Shown here piece by piece: positions 35,278 through 43,686 of a DNA stretch of 64,000 bases (positions are counted from its first letter, which is position 1; each line of letters opens with the position of its first letter). Below the pieces are notes generated by a model. The model did not search any database and was not told the origin of the DNA. It saw nothing but the letters and a program-made list of their open reading frames with translations. Source of the DNA: an uncultured Christensenella sp. (lineage in GTDB: Bacteria > Bacillota > Clostridia > Christensenellales > CAG-917); assembly GCA_910577815.1 (NCBI GenBank), contig CAJTNO010000001.1, positions 420,754 through 484,753 on the forward strand. Direction: 5' to 3'. The translations under genes and the position numbers were made by a program.

Positions 35278-36183
35278 ATGAAAAACGCGATAATTTACGT
35301 CTTTTCGGGGACGGGAAACACTTATAAGATTTGCGAGCTTTATAAAGCCGAGTTTGAGAAAAACGGCGTTGAAACTACGCTGTACGATATAAAGGCGGGA
35401 CTTGACGATTTGCCGGACGCAAATAAATTCGATTACGCGGGCTTTGCGTATCCGGTGCACGCGTTCAACGCGCCCAAGATTATGCTTGACCTTGCGCGTA
35501 AGCTGCCGAGCGCAAACAAAAAGAAGTATTTTGTGATAAAATCCTCGGGCGAGCCGCTGAGATTAAATAATATCTCCTCGTACAAAATGAGAGGAATTTT
35601 AAAGCGCAAAGGCTACGAACAGTTTGCGGAGTATCATTACGTTATGCCGTATAATATGATTTTCAGACATACGGATACTATGGCTACCGCTATGTGGAAT
35701 ACGGCTTGCGCACTTGCTCCCGTCGAGGCGAGGGAGGTGCTGGCATATACTCCGCATTTGCTTAAGGGCGTGGCTTTCGGACATCTCGCCGCCTGTATTT
35801 TGCGCATCGAGCATCCCGCAATGCGTATAAACGGCAGATTGTTTAAGGTTGATGAAAATAAATGTATAGGTTGCGGATTGTGTGCTAAAAATTGTCCTGT
35901 CGGCAATATAGAAATAAAGGACGGAGCGTTTAAGTTTAAAGGCGACTGTCTTATGTGTACGCGCTGTTCCTTCAACTGTCCTACCGACGCGTTTAACATC
36001 GCGCTTTTAAACGGCTGGCGTATTAACGGCAAATATAATATGAGCTATAACGGCGAGCCGCAACCTAACAAGCATAGCCGTTATTGTAAAAAAGCCTATA
36101 AAAGATATTTTGCCGAAGCGGAAAAAAAGATTGAAAGCGCAAGCGCGCAAAGCTCCGACGGACTTGAAATATCTGCGGAATGA
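35278..36183 (+). CDS. EFR1-type flavodoxin-ferredoxin fusion protein
   Basis: A 301-residue electron carrier. Residues 1-160 form a flavodoxin fold with the FMN phosphate loop FSGTGNTYKI; residues about 195-245 carry two 4Fe-4S clusters (CIGCGLCAKNCPVG and CLMCTRCSFNCPTD). Such EFR1 proteins are common in Clostridia and pass low-potential electrons between ferredoxins and reductases. The ATG at 35278 follows GAGGAAT; a TTG-initiated extension of five residues is less likely. It probably shares a transcript with the epimerase gene. Confidence 0.88.
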   Translation: MKNAIIYVFSGTGNTYKICELYKAEFEKNGVETTLYDIKAGLDDLPDANKFDYAGFAYPVHAFNAPKIMLDLARKLPSANKKKYFVIKSSGEPLRLNNISSYKMRGILKRKGYEQFAEYHYVMPYNMIFRHTDTMATAMWNTACALAPVEAREVLAYTPHLLKGVAFGHLAACILRIEHPAMRINGRLFKVDENKCIGCGLCAKNCPVGNIEIKDGAFKFKGDCLMCTRCSFNCPTDAFNIALLNGWRINGKYNMSYNGEPQPNKHSRYCKKAYKRYFAEAEKKIESASAQSSDGLEISAE

Positions 36184-36192
36184 TAGTATAAT
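36164..36192 (+). promoter_or_regulatory. Promoter of the response regulator
   Basis: TTGAAA at 36164-36169 and TATAAT at 36187-36192 with a 17-base spacer, overlapping the end of the preceding gene; AGGAG sits before the start codon. Confidence 0.65.
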
Positions 36193-36207
36193 GCTTAAGA
36201 GGAGCTT

Positions 36208-36885
36208 ATGAGAAAGATACTTATTGCAGAAGATAACGTAGAAATATCCGATATGATGCGCAACTACCTTTTGCGCGCGGGACACGTGGTATATCAGGCA
36301 TACGACGGCGCGCAGGCGTTGGATTTGGCGGGTAAAATGCAGCCCGACCTTGTTTTACTGGACATAATGATGCCTGTAGCGGACGGCTACGAGGTGTGCA
36401 GAAAGCTTAGGAATACGATGGATATTCCAATAATAGTGGTGTCCGCAAAGGTGGCGGAGGAGGACAAGGAGAGAATGTTTGCGCTCGGCGCGGACGACTA
36501 CCTGACCAAGCCTTTTTCCTTTAACGAGATGGTTATGCGCGTAAACGCGCAGCTTCGCAGATATTACGAGTTTAATGCCAATAAGAACAAGGGTACGCGG
36601 CATTACGGGGATTTTACCGTTTCGTCCGAACGGTTCGAGGCAAAGTACAAGGAAGAAACGATTGCGCTTACCGCAAAGGAGTTTAAGATACTCGATTATC
36701 TTACGGTAAACGAAAATCAGATTATACCCAAGCAGAAGCTGATTGACGAGGTTTGGGGAATTGACGAGTACATAGACGAAAATACTGTAGCCGTCACTAT
36801 AGCGCGCCTGCGCGATAAGCTTGCCAAGGTAGGTATAACAAATATTGTGACGGTTTGGGGGCTTGGGTATAAGTGGCAATATTGA
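36208..36885 (+). CDS. OmpR/PhoB-family response regulator
   Basis: A 225-residue two-component regulator. The receiver domain has the acidic pair EDN, phosphorylation Asp52 (LVLLDIMMP), and the K of YLTKPFSF. The winged-helix output domain runs from about 130 to 225 (LTAKEFKILDYL ... VAVTIARLRDKL ... VWGLGYKW). It binds DNA after phosphorylation by the sensor kinase downstream (37155-38231). Targets are unknown. Confidence 0.95.
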   Translation: MRKILIAEDNVEISDMMRNYLLRAGHVVYQAYDGAQALDLAGKMQPDLVLLDIMMPVADGYEVCRKLRNTMDIPIIVVSAKVAEEDKERMFALGADDYLTKPFSFNEMVMRVNAQLRRYYEFNANKNKGTRHYGDFTVSSERFEAKYKEETIALTAKEFKILDYLTVNENQIIPKQKLIDEVWGIDEYIDENTVAVTIARLRDKLAKVGITNIVTVWGLGYKWQY

Positions 36886-36956
36886 TGAAAAATCGGCGAA
36901 TACGTCATTTTTTGACCTGGCAAGGTCAAAAGTAATGACTTATCTTGATTTTTCAT
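36885..36956 (+). terminator. Large hairpin after the response regulator
   Basis: Outer arms ATGAAAAATC (36885-36894) and GATTTTTCAT (36947-36956) enclose an inner stem TTTTGACC/GGTCAAAA. It starts within the stop codon and may cut kinase expression relative to the regulator. Confidence 0.6.
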
Positions 36957-36962
36957 CCGCTA

Positions 36963-37056
36963 ACGCGTAAAAGATTGTTTGCTATCAATCATTTATATCG
37001 TTGTAAAACAAACTGCGTTTCGCACAATCTTTTACTTGTTGAATACGCTGCGCGTA
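36963..37056. repeat. Foldback element between regulator and kinase
   Basis: Inverted arms GTAAAAGATTGT (36967-36978) and ACAATCTTTTAC (37024-37035), flanked by ACGCG and CGCGT, surround a 45-base centre containing GTTGTAAA. The layout and arms match the 154-bp units at 21147-21462. Bases 37057-37154 show no further gene. Confidence 0.75.
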
Positions 37057-37154
37057 TATGTCAATGATTAAATTGATATTTCGTGCGATGAAATAGAATA
37101 GGTGCGAGCGCAATCGTCCGAACGTGCAGCATTAAAAAACCTATGCGATAAAAT

Positions 37155-38231
37155 ATGAAAAAGAATAAGCTTGCCAAAATCGAAGCCAACCTGATGAAGC
37201 TACAGGAAGGTAATATATACGAGCCTATCCAAACCGACGGGGTAGGCGTTTATCACGCTATAAACAGACGGCTTGAAACGCTAAGGCTTATGCTTGTAAA
37301 AAACAACGATATCCAGTCGGAGGGCGCGCGCCGCAACAATATGGCTATTGCCTCCGTCGCGCACGATATGAAAACTCCGCTTGCCATAATCGCAGGCTAT
37401 GCCGAGTGTATGAGCGACGGTATGGACGACAAGGATTATCCTTCGTTGATTTTGCAGAAAACCGAGCAGATGAACGATATGGTTTTATCGCTTGTGGACG
37501 AGTCGCACCAGGCGCTTGAAAATCAGCCCGCTAAGATGACTCTGCACAATGCGAGGTCTTATTTTACAGGCATAGACAGGCTTAAGCCCATTGCGGAGAG
37601 AAAGGGCATCGAGCTTAAGATAAAGCGCGCTCCCAACGCGCAGATACGCATAGAGCCTAAAAAATTCGGCAGGGTAATTCAAAATCTTATTACAAATGCA
37701 ATAAAATATTCTCCGGCGGGAACTACAATAAAGGTATCCTTTAAGCTTTGGGCAAAGACCTTGAGGATAAAGGTCAAGGATGAGGGCGAGGGTATATCCA
37801 AGGAGAGTCTGCCGTTTATTTTCGACCAGTTCTATATGGAGGACAAGGCTCGCGCGGATTCGTCAAGCAACGGTCTCGGTCTTTATATTTCCAAGGAGAT
37901 TGTGCGCGAACACGGTGGAACAATTACGGTTGCAAGTAAAAAAGGCAAGGGCAGCGCATTTACCGTCATTATTCCCGTAGAACCCAATCTGGACGATAAG
38001 CTTACCCTGACGGGGCGCTTCGACCGCCTGCGGCTCTGGCAGAAGCTGAGCGTAGAATTTATATTCGGATGGCTTATGGCTTCGTTGTACCGAATAATAA
38101 GATATTTCGAAACCCGTAATAAATCCACGCTTATGTTCGGATTGCTGTGCATCGCGCTGTTTCCGTTTGCCTGGATTATAGACTATCTTAGTATAATCGT
38201 GTACGGTAGAATAGCTTTTCTGTCCGATTGA
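37155..38231 (+). CDS. Sensor histidine kinase with C-terminal membrane helices
   Basis: A 358-residue kinase partner of the response regulator. The phospho-acceptor His70 lies in SVAHDMKTPLA; the ATPase domain has N-box NLITNAIKYSP, DEGEGIS and GLGLYISKEIV. There is no N-terminal sensor or membrane segment; instead two hydrophobic helices occupy the last 60 residues (FIFGWLMASLY and MFGLLCIALFPFAWIID). This inverted layout is unusual and suggests sensing through membrane state or a partner. No clear ribosome site precedes the ATG, and 269 bases with two hairpins separate it from the regulator. Confidence 0.9.
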   Translation: MKKNKLAKIEANLMKLQEGNIYEPIQTDGVGVYHAINRRLETLRLMLVKNNDIQSEGARRNNMAIASVAHDMKTPLAIIAGYAECMSDGMDDKDYPSLILQKTEQMNDMVLSLVDESHQALENQPAKMTLHNARSYFTGIDRLKPIAERKGIELKIKRAPNAQIRIEPKKFGRVIQNLITNAIKYSPAGTTIKVSFKLWAKTLRIKVKDEGEGISKESLPFIFDQFYMEDKARADSSSNGLGLYISKEIVREHGGTITVASKKGKGSAFTVIIPVEPNLDDKLTLTGRFDRLRLWQKLSVEFIFGWLMASLYRIIRYFETRNKSTLMFGLLCIALFPFAWIIDYLSIIVYGRIAFLSD

Positions 38232-38335
38232 ACGCTATCGCTTATTAAATTACAAAAAATTTCAAAATTCTGTTATTTATATATCTATTAAAATATTTTA
38301 ATACGATAAATATATATCAATATTGTTAAAACCGC

Positions 38336-38364
38336 TTGCTTATTTCTTACAATAATTGTAAAAT
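38336..38364 (+). promoter_or_regulatory. Promoter of gap
   Basis: TTGCTT at 38336-38341 and TAAAAT at 38359-38364 with a 17-base spacer; GGAGG lies before the start codon. Confidence 0.65.
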
Positions 38365-38416
38365 GAGTAGGACTTAACGGTCACTTAAAAGAATACCCTT
38401 TGGAGGAATAATAATT

Positions 38417-39469
38417 ATGGCAAACGTAAAAGTCGCTATCAACGGTTTCGGACGTATCGGTCGTCTTGCTTTCAGACAAATGTTCGGTGCGGACGGTTAT
38501 GAAATCGTAGCTATCAACGATTTGACAAGCCCCAAGATGCTTGCTCACCTTTTGAAGTACGATTCAACTCAGGGCAACTATGCTCTTAATCACTCTGTAG
38601 AGAGCTGCGAGGCTGTTCTCAACGAGGACGGCTCTGTCAAGGAAGACGGCTACATCGTAGTTGACGGCAAGAAAATCACAATCTATGCCAAGGCTAAGGC
38701 TGCGGAGCTTCCCTGGGGCGAGCTTGGAGTAGACGTTGTGCTTGAATGCACCGGCTTCTATACCTCCAAGGCAAAGGCGCAGGCTCATATCGACGCAGGC
38801 GCTCGCAAGGTTGTTATCTCTGCTCCCGCAGGCAACGACCTTCCCACAATCGTTTACAACGTAAACCACAAGACTCTCAAGGCAAGCGACAATATCATTT
38901 CTGCCGCAAGCTGCACGACCAACTGTCTCGCCCCTATGGCTAAGGCACTCAACGATTATATGCCCATTATGTCCGGTATTATGACCACCGTTCACGCTTA
39001 CACCGGCGACCAGATGCCTCTTGACGGACCGCAGAGAAAGGGCGACCTCCGTCGTTCCAGAGCTGCCGCTTGCAACATCGTTCCCAACAGCACGGGCGCT
39101 GCTAAGGCCATCGGTCTTGTTATTCCCGAGCTTAACGGCAAGCTCATCGGCTCCGCTCAGCGCGTTCCCACTCCCACCGGTTCTACCACAATCCTTATCG
39201 CGGTTGTTAAGGGACAGGCAACCAAGGACGGCATCAACGCCGCTATGAAGGCTGCTGCAACCGAGTCCTTCGGCTACAACACCGACGAAATCGTGTCCAG
39301 CGACATCATCGGCAGCAAGTTCGGTTCTATCTTCGACGCAACTCAGACTATGGTTGCTCCTATGGAGGATGGCAATACTCAGGTTCAGGTTGTTTCTTGG
39401 TATGATAACGAAAACAGCTACACCAGCCAGATGGTGCGTACTATCAAGTATTTCTCCGAGCTCAAGTAA
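38417..39469 (+). CDS. gap: Glyceraldehyde-3-phosphate dehydrogenase
   Basis: A 350-residue glycolytic enzyme that oxidises glyceraldehyde-3-phosphate with NAD. The NAD-binding start VAINGFGRIGRLAFRQM, catalytic Cys in SAASCTTNCLAPMAK, the catalytic His region TTVHAYTGDQ, RRSRAAACNIVPNSTGAAKA and WYDNENSYTSQMVRT are all intact. It has its own promoter, and no pgk or tpi follows; instead a palindromic repeat begins two bases past the stop. Codon use is strongly biased, in line with high expression. Confidence 0.97.
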   Translation: MANVKVAINGFGRIGRLAFRQMFGADGYEIVAINDLTSPKMLAHLLKYDSTQGNYALNHSVESCEAVLNEDGSVKEDGYIVVDGKKITIYAKAKAAELPWGELGVDVVLECTGFYTSKAKAQAHIDAGARKVVISAPAGNDLPTIVYNVNHKTLKASDNIISAASCTTNCLAPMAKALNDYMPIMSGIMTTVHAYTGDQMPLDGPQRKGDLRRSRAAACNIVPNSTGAAKAIGLVIPELNGKLIGSAQRVPTPTGSTTILIAVVKGQATKDGINAAMKAAATESFGYNTDEIVSSDIIGSKFGSIFDATQTMVAPMEDGNTQVQVVSWYDNENSYTSQMVRTIKYFSELK

Positions 39470-39470
39470 T

Positions 39471-39840
39471 AAAACGCGCTATTTGCATTGATACTTTGTC
39501 AAAGGCACTTTTGTTTGCAATCACGTACGTAAATGTACGTTGGATTGTTCGCAAAAGTGTCTTTTCCTTGTCTGAATGCAAATAGCGCAGTTTTATAAAT
39601 TCTATTGTCCAACACTAATTGCATTGATACTTTGTCAAAGGCACTTTTGTTTGCAATCACGTATGTAAATGTACGTTGGATTGTTCGCAAAAGTGTCTTT
39701 TCCTTGTCTGAATGCAAATAGCGCAGTTTTATAAATCCCTATCACTGCATCATTTGCGTTGATACTTTATCAAAGGCGTTTTTGTTTGCAATCAAGTATG
39801 TAAATGTACGTTGGATTGTTCACAGAAGTGCCTTTTTTCC
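39471..39840. repeat. Three tandem copies of a ~136-bp long-palindrome element
   Basis: Copies share GCATTGATAC at 39485 and 39621 and GCGTTGATAC at 39756, a period of 135-136 bases. Copy 1 (39471-39596) is a near-complete hairpin: AAAAC-GCGCTATTTGCATT pairs with AATGCAAATAGCGC-A-GTTTT, with nested arms AAAGGCACTTTTG/CAAAAGTGTCTTT and GCAATC/GGATTGT. Copy 3 is cut short on its right side. Copy 1 starts two bases after the gap stop codon and may end its transcript. Confidence 0.9.
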
Positions 39841-39857
39841 ATACAGTATCTCATTTA

Positions 39858-39886
39858 TTGACATCCGCATATTGTAGTGTTAAAAT
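39858..39886 (+). promoter_or_regulatory. Promoter of the iron alcohol dehydrogenase
   Basis: TTGACA at 39858-39863 and TAAAAT at 39881-39886 with a 17-base spacer; AGGAGG precedes the start codon. Confidence 0.7.
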
Positions 39887-39932
39887 TATTGTCAGTAATT
39901 ATTTGTCGGATAGCTTCCGACAGGAGGATAGT

Positions 39933-41153
39933 ATGAACGTATTTTATAAAGCCGGATGCCGTATTTTTCAAAAGACAATGTGGTGCGCAATGTGGTTTTT
40001 GCCCTGGAAGCAAAACAAGGACACGCTCTCAGGCGCGGGCGCGGTGAAGCAGCTTCCCGGCTTTCTTAAGAAAAACGGCTTTAAAAGTATTCTCATAGTT
40101 ACGGACGGAGGTTTGTATAAGCTGGGTATGGCGGACCCGATTCTCGAGGCGTGCAAGGCGGAGGGAATGAGCGGCTGCGTTTATCACGACGTGGTGCCTA
40201 ATCCTACTATCGGCAATATAGAAGACGGACTCAAAATGTATAAGGACAATAACTGCGACGTCATAGTGGCGCTCGGCGGCGGCTCCGCTATGGACTGCGC
40301 AAAGGGTATCGGCGCGAGAGTTGCAAGACCTAAAAAGTCTATCCCGCAGATGAAGGGCGTGCTTAAGGTATCCAAAAAGCTTCCGCCGTTGGTTGCAATT
40401 CCTACAACGTCGGGTACAGGCTCGGAAGCGACGCTTGCCGCGGTTATATCCAATCCCGAAACGCACGAAAAATATCCTATCAACGACCCGATGCTCATCC
40501 CCAGATACGTGGTTATGGACCCGGAGCTTACAAAATCGCTTCCTCCGCACATCACTTCTACCACGGGTGTGGATGCGCTTACACACGCGGTTGAGGCGTA
40601 CATAGGCGGAGAAAACACACGTCAGACAAAGAAAGACGCGGTAGAGGCTGTTCAGCTTATACATAAGTATCTTAAAAAGGCTTACGACGACGGCTCCGAC
40701 CTCGAGGCGCGCAACAAAATGCAATATGCCGCATATATTGCGGGACGCGCGTTTACTCGCGCTTATGTAGGTTATGTGCACGCGGTAGCCCACACGCTCG
40801 GCGGTGAATACGGCGTTCCTCACGGTCTTGCAAACGCGGTAATTTTACCCTATGTGCTTAAAGCTTACGGTAAGAGCGCGCACAGGAAGCTCGCACAGCT
40901 TGCCGATTGCATAGGTCTCGGAGGCGCAACCAAGGCGGAAAAGGCAAATAACTTTATCAAGTGGATAGAGGAGCTTAACGCTTCAATGAATATTCCAAAC
41001 AAAATACTGTCCAGAGAGGGAACTCCGCTTATCGAGGAGGAAAGACTGCCTAAGATGATAGAACACGCTATGCAGGAGGCTAACCCGCTTTATCCCTGTC
41101 CGCAGGTGTGGGGTAGAAAGGAAATAGAGGCTATTTACCGTCAGATAATGTAA
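39933..41153 (+). CDS. Iron-containing alcohol dehydrogenase
   Basis: A 406-residue group III alcohol dehydrogenase, oxidising or reducing alcohols/aldehydes with NAD(P). Visible: the nucleotide loop GGGSAMDCAKGIGA, the block IPTTSGTGSEAT, metal ligands in TGVDALTHAVEAYIGG and in VHAVAHTLGGEYGVPHG (the family Asp-His-His-His set). The first 35 residues (FYKAGCRIFQKTMWCAMWFLPW) are an aromatic-rich extension before the usual start. I use the ATG at 39933 after AGGAGG, since the longer frame overlaps its promoter. The lipoprotein gene downstream follows after 11 bases. Confidence 0.93.
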   Translation: MNVFYKAGCRIFQKTMWCAMWFLPWKQNKDTLSGAGAVKQLPGFLKKNGFKSILIVTDGGLYKLGMADPILEACKAEGMSGCVYHDVVPNPTIGNIEDGLKMYKDNNCDVIVALGGGSAMDCAKGIGARVARPKKSIPQMKGVLKVSKKLPPLVAIPTTSGTGSEATLAAVISNPETHEKYPINDPMLIPRYVVMDPELTKSLPPHITSTTGVDALTHAVEAYIGGENTRQTKKDAVEAVQLIHKYLKKAYDDGSDLEARNKMQYAAYIAGRAFTRAYVGYVHAVAHTLGGEYGVPHGLANAVILPYVLKAYGKSAHRKLAQLADCIGLGGATKAEKANNFIKWIEELNASMNIPNKILSREGTPLIEEERLPKMIEHAMQEANPLYPCPQVWGRKEIEAIYRQIM

Positions 41154-41164
41154 CAGGTAGTTAT

Positions 41165-42046
41165 ATGAAAGCAAAAAGGACTGTTAAATTTATAATTGCC
41201 GCGCTTGCTATAGCAATTATATCCTTTACCTTTTGCGCGTGTGACTTTTTGGACATAGAAAGTGACACCAGAATAATTTATCCGTCTGCCGACTTGTATA
41301 CTGTCTGTGACAGATGCGAACTTCCTGAAACAGAATCGGTATATTTAATATACGTCGAATGGATACGAGGCGACGTCAATATAGTTTCCGATGAGAAAGC
41401 TACGACCGTCAGTTTTTACGAGGTAGCCGAGGGCGAAGAACCCACCGAAGCGAGAACCTTGCATTATCTTTTGCAAAACAATGATTTGAAATTAAAATAT
41501 GCGGAAGCGGGATATTTTAAGCTTGGTAATCTAAGAAAAAACCTGTATGTGACAGTGCCCGCCGGTATTCGTATTGCAGAGATAGGTATAAATACCAAGC
41601 ACGGAAACGTAAATATTGACGTTGATGGAAAAATATTTAAAATTGATGTAGAAAACTTCTACGGTGGCGATATTACGATAAACGCAACAGATGCGGAAAA
41701 AGTCAATGTTGAAAGCGGCAAAACAGACCTTGTATTAGACGGGCAAGTTAAAATTGAAGGGCAAATTAAAAATGTGGATGTCGATATCATAAAAGCAAAC
41801 GTCGAAGTGGTGTGCAGCGCCGCACTGGCTCAATTATCTGCTGACGTCGATCTGGGCAGCGTGCGACTGAATATCCCAGAAAATAAGGGATTTAAAATGG
41901 TATACAAAACTTTGTTTGGAAAGTTATACAATGCATTCAGCAGTCAAGTTAGAATGGACGGCAATAAATACTATTATCTTGACGGCAAAGCGGAAATTTA
42001 TATAGAGACCAGTACGGCGTCGCTCACATTATCAAAATTTGAATAG
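41165..42046 (+). CDS. Lipoprotein with DUF4097-like beta-helical domain
   Basis: A 293-residue predicted lipoprotein. The signal peptide ends in FCAC with Cys26. The mature part has short repeating beta-strand turns (VTVPAGIRIAEIGINTKHGNVNIDVDG, then VENFYGGDITINA and VNVESGKTDLVLDG), the pattern of DUF4097/putative adhesin beta-helices. Lying 11 bases behind the alcohol dehydrogenase, it may share that transcript, but the two have no obvious functional link. The role is unknown. Confidence 0.75.
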   Translation: MKAKRTVKFIIAALAIAIISFTFCACDFLDIESDTRIIYPSADLYTVCDRCELPETESVYLIYVEWIRGDVNIVSDEKATTVSFYEVAEGEEPTEARTLHYLLQNNDLKLKYAEAGYFKLGNLRKNLYVTVPAGIRIAEIGINTKHGNVNIDVDGKIFKIDVENFYGGDITINATDAEKVNVESGKTDLVLDGQVKIEGQIKNVDVDIIKANVEVVCSAALAQLSADVDLGSVRLNIPENKGFKMVYKTLFGKLYNAFSSQVRMDGNKYYYLDGKAEIYIETSTASLTLSKFE

Positions 42047-42065
42047 AGATGTAAGATAACAGAAG

Positions 42066-42101
42066 CCCGATTGAAATCAATATCAATCGGGTATTTTTTT
42101 T
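42066..42101 (+). terminator. Terminator after the beta-helical lipoprotein
   Basis: CCCGATTGA pairs with TCAATCGGG, followed by TATTTTTTTT. The next 180 bases are AT-rich with no gene. Confidence 0.92.
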
Positions 42102-42285
42102 GCTAAAAATTATTTTAACCATACAGATAAGCAAATTTGACGCTTGTATAGATAATTTGCATATGTTAAAATTAAAAAAATATTAAATATTTCCAATTAC
42201 TGGGAAAAAAGTTCGAGCTAAATTGTTATTATATATAGAAAGATAAATTCCATACTAAATTAGTTTTAAATAAGGAGGATTAATT

Positions 42286-42909
42286 ATGAATAAAATAAGG
42301 AGAGTTTTTATTGCATTGATATGTTTATGTATTATAACATTGCCTGTAATTCTTGTTGCTTGCAATAATGATAATACTGAGGATTTTTATAGCGAAAGTA
42401 AGTTTTATGGAGAGTATAATACGCCTGAGAAAAAGTATTTTGATGTAACCTTTATTAAAAAGGATTCTAATGAAAGCAGTTATTGGAAAATAGTTGGAGT
42501 AAAAGCAATTAGCTTTGTTTATGTGCATTTGGAAGATAAAAATAATCCTCAAAATATTGAATGTAAGGAACAGAATTTTGATACAGCATTATTAACGGAA
42601 TTGGATTCTTTATTGTCGTTTATGGGCAATCAAATCCAATTATATAAAGATAATATATTTTTTAAAAATTCGAGGCAACATATTTATTTTAATCCTAAAG
42701 ATATGGAAATTGATAATGATTGGCAATATATTAAAATATTCAAAGATAATTATGAAATAGCAAGTTGTCGGTATGGTTATGACAATCCGTATAGTATTAT
42801 CAATAGCACCTCTTATAAGAAAATAAGTATCAATTTGATTAAAAAAGACATTAGGGCAACAGACGGTTCGGAATGGAGCATTTATGTTGGACGAGAATAT
42901 AGGTCTTAA
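42286..42909 (+). CDS. Small AT-rich lipoprotein (paralogue A)
   Basis: A 207-residue predicted lipoprotein; the signal peptide ends in LVAC with Cys26. I recognise no domain. It aligns with the next protein in layout: an early FYGEYNT/FYGDYST motif, a central Leu-rich segment (LLTELDSLLSFMG), and a terminal EWSIYVGREY-like motif. Base composition is much richer in A+T than the surrounding genes, suggesting acquisition. AAGGAGG precedes the start. It lies 16 bases from paralogue B. Confidence 0.75.
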   Translation: MNKIRRVFIALICLCIITLPVILVACNNDNTEDFYSESKFYGEYNTPEKKYFDVTFIKKDSNESSYWKIVGVKAISFVYVHLEDKNNPQNIECKEQNFDTALLTELDSLLSFMGNQIQLYKDNIFFKNSRQHIYFNPKDMEIDNDWQYIKIFKDNYEIASCRYGYDNPYSIINSTSYKKISINLIKKDIRATDGSEWSIYVGREYRS

Positions 42910-42925
42910 AATTAAGGAGGCTAAA

Positions 42926-43537
42926 ATGAAAGCTTTAAAAAATTTATATTTGACTGCGATTATAGTATTATTTATGTCGACAGTATTGTTATGTGCTTGC
43001 AACAAGAATGATAAATACAATATAAAAGAATTTTACGGTGATTATTCAACTATTAACGATTATGGCGATTTTTATCAAGTATTGTTTAATCCTGTTACGA
43101 GTGATAGAGATAAATATGAATTACAATATATTGGTTGGAATATTACGTCTGTAGAATATGATTCGTTTAACTATTTTGAGAGTTATAACGACTTTCAAAA
43201 TATAAAAAAGCAAGAATGCGATGTGTTTTTATTGAAGGCTGTAAGCAGACTTATGTTATTGTTCGGAGAAGAAATGAATCTTAGTAAAACAAAGATTTAT
43301 TTAAAAGATACTGATGTAAGTATAGAGTATAATCAAAATATTACTAAAGTTTTAAAAGACCAGAATCAGATAAGGATTTATGATAAAAACAAGGTTCAAG
43401 TAGGTTCTGCAGAGTATCTAGACGCCGCGCAAAATACAAAAGTATTGTTAGTCAGTATGTATGACGATTACGTAATAGACGAGAAAGGCATTTTATGGGA
43501 AATTATAGTTTCTAAAGGCTATAAAAAAATAGATTAG
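42926..43537 (+). CDS. Small AT-rich lipoprotein (paralogue B)
   Basis: A 203-residue predicted lipoprotein; the signal peptide ends in LCAC with Cys25. It shares with paralogue A the EFYGDYST motif, a Leu-rich centre (LLKAVSRLMLLFGE), a KIYLKDTDVSI block matching QLYKDNIFF, and the end LWEIIVSKGY. The start is the ATG behind AAGGAGG; an upstream in-frame ATG lies inside the end of paralogue A and lacks a signal peptide at the front. Function unknown; the two probably arose by local duplication. Confidence 0.75.
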   Translation: MKALKNLYLTAIIVLFMSTVLLCACNKNDKYNIKEFYGDYSTINDYGDFYQVLFNPVTSDRDKYELQYIGWNITSVEYDSFNYFESYNDFQNIKKQECDVFLLKAVSRLMLLFGEEMNLSKTKIYLKDTDVSIEYNQNITKVLKDQNQIRIYDKNKVQVGSAEYLDAAQNTKVLLVSMYDDYVIDEKGILWEIIVSKGYKKID

Positions 43538-43646
43538 GGAGGGAAGTGTTTCGAGTGGTAAAATTAAGGATAAAACATATTGTTTCCAAAACGCAAATTG
43601 TCGAATTGGTTGGATGCAGGGAACTATAGTTTAAATTATTAAATAA

Positions 43647-43682
43647 TAAAATGTCCGTCATTAAAAATGACGGACATTTTAT
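43647..43682. terminator. Convergent bidirectional terminator
   Basis: AAAATGTCCGTCATT pairs with its complement around a short A-rich loop. It lies between the plus-strand lipoproteins and the minus-strand lipid kinase. Bases 43538-43646 show no gene. Confidence 0.9.
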
Positions 43683-43686
43683 ACTA

